From Oscillatoria sp. HE19RPO (GTDB taxonomy: Bacteria > Cyanobacteriota > Cyanobacteriia > Cyanobacteriales > Laspinemataceae), in the NCBI RefSeq assembly GCF_024220515.1, contig NZ_JAMXOT010000132.1, forward strand, positions 1-32,233: a stretch of DNA of 32,233 bases. Reading direction: 5' to 3'. The notes below the pieces were generated by a model. That model searched no databases. It worked only from the letters and a program-made list of their open reading frames with translations, and was not told the origin of the DNA. Both the position numbers and the translations under genes were made by a program. Shown one piece after another: positions 31,893 through 32,233 of this stretch. Each line of letters opens with the position of its first letter. Within the stretch, counting starts at the first letter, position 1.

Positions 31893-32090
31893 GGGGACCC
31901 CACCCTAACCCTCCCCTTGCCAAGGGGAGGGGACCGGAGGTGGATTGAAAACGAGTATAAATCTGGCATCAATGGGGACCCCACCCTAACCCCCCCCTTG
32001 CCAAGGGGAGGGGACCGGAGGTGGATTGAAAACGAGTATAAATCTGGCATAAATTGGGGACCCCACCTTAACCCTCCCCTTGCCAAGGCT
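31893..32090. repeat. Three tandem 81/82-bp palindrome-bearing repeats
   Basis: Units begin at 31893, 31974 and 32056. Each has GGGGACCCCACCCTAACC, then CCTCCCCTTGCCAAGGGGAG as a hairpin, then GGACCGGAGGTGGATTGAAA and ACGAGTATAAATCTGGCAT. The third unit breaks off at CCAAGGCTATG. A single related unit lies at 252-298, at the other end of the window. Short frames across them are repeat translations, not genes. Confidence 0.8.
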
Positions 32091-32157
32091 ATGCTTTAGG
32101 GGATTCCAACAAATAAATCATCCTTGCTTTGATGCGATCGCACCTAACAAGGCTCTT

Positions 32158-32233
32158 TTAGCCCGCGCAGGCACCGCTTTGTCCGTGTAGCCCCAGGCTT
32201 GAGCCTGCGGGTTTTTTGAAGGTTTTATTTTTT
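32158..32233 (+). repeat. Two-hairpin terminator-like element, copy D
   Basis: Stem 1 is imperfect (GCCCGC-GCAG-GCACCGC), the linker is TTTGTCCGTGTAGCC, and stem 2 is CAGGCT-TG-AGCCTG, then CGGG and a six-T run. ATTCCAACAAATAAATCA precedes it at 32103-32120, as with copy A. It may continue past the window edge. Confidence 0.7.

Overview
The window is cyanobacterial. The octamer GCGATCGC (HIP1) and its core recur throughout, two genes encode CpcT-type phycobiliprotein lyases, and Uma2-family genes, Nif11, baeRF3, a giant STAND/WD40 protein and dense G/C-rich palindromic intergenic repeats are all typical of filamentous cyanobacteria. The genus cannot be fixed from sequence alone.

Left part (1-16.1 kb). 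The core is a lasso-peptide biosynthetic locus in two blocks about 5.6 kb apart. Block 1 (+ strand, 2430-3210) encodes B1 (PqqD-like leader binder) and B2 (transglutaminase-like leader peptidase). A small Nif11-domain protein follows. Block 2 (- strand, 12309 down to 9027) encodes C (asparagine-synthetase-like lasso cyclase), a 54-residue precursor A at 10255-10419, and an HPr-kinase-like lasso kinase. Divergent from block 2 on the + strand are a 2OG-Fe(II) oxygenase and an ABC exporter (D), and converging on D is the nucleotidyltransferase typical of lasso loci. The precursor has the YxxPxL...G...LT leader signature and ends in Ser, matching a C-terminal Ser kinase. Between the blocks lie a P450, a decayed toxin-antitoxin pair, a methyltransferase plus an unrecognised 355-aa protein, and two Uma2 genes. 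Another methyltransferase and an unrecognised gene remnant lie to the left.

The lasso locus is bracketed by direct paralogous copies of a cpcT-DUF4926 module (367-2284 and 17774-18821). The two cpcT copies are nearly identical in their 5' halves and diverged in their 3' halves, which suggests gene conversion.

Middle (16.3-26 kb). An esterase-like-phytase lipoprotein gene is broken by an in-frame TAG. Then comes a tight - strand operon: a P-loop ATPase, a 1786-aa TPR-nSTAND-TM-WD40 protein with 17 near-identical WD40 repeats, a DUF6883 protein and a DUF4926 protein. Its form suggests a sensor/conflict or signalling system.

Right part (26-32.2 kb). A chemoreceptor gene is broken by an in-frame TAA, followed by gluconokinase, a baeRF3-type protein and a PhoD-like phosphatase. 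Four dispersed copies of a two-hairpin element with a T-tract, showing compensatory base changes in both stems, sit 3' of genes across the window and look like a mobile terminator-like RNA element.
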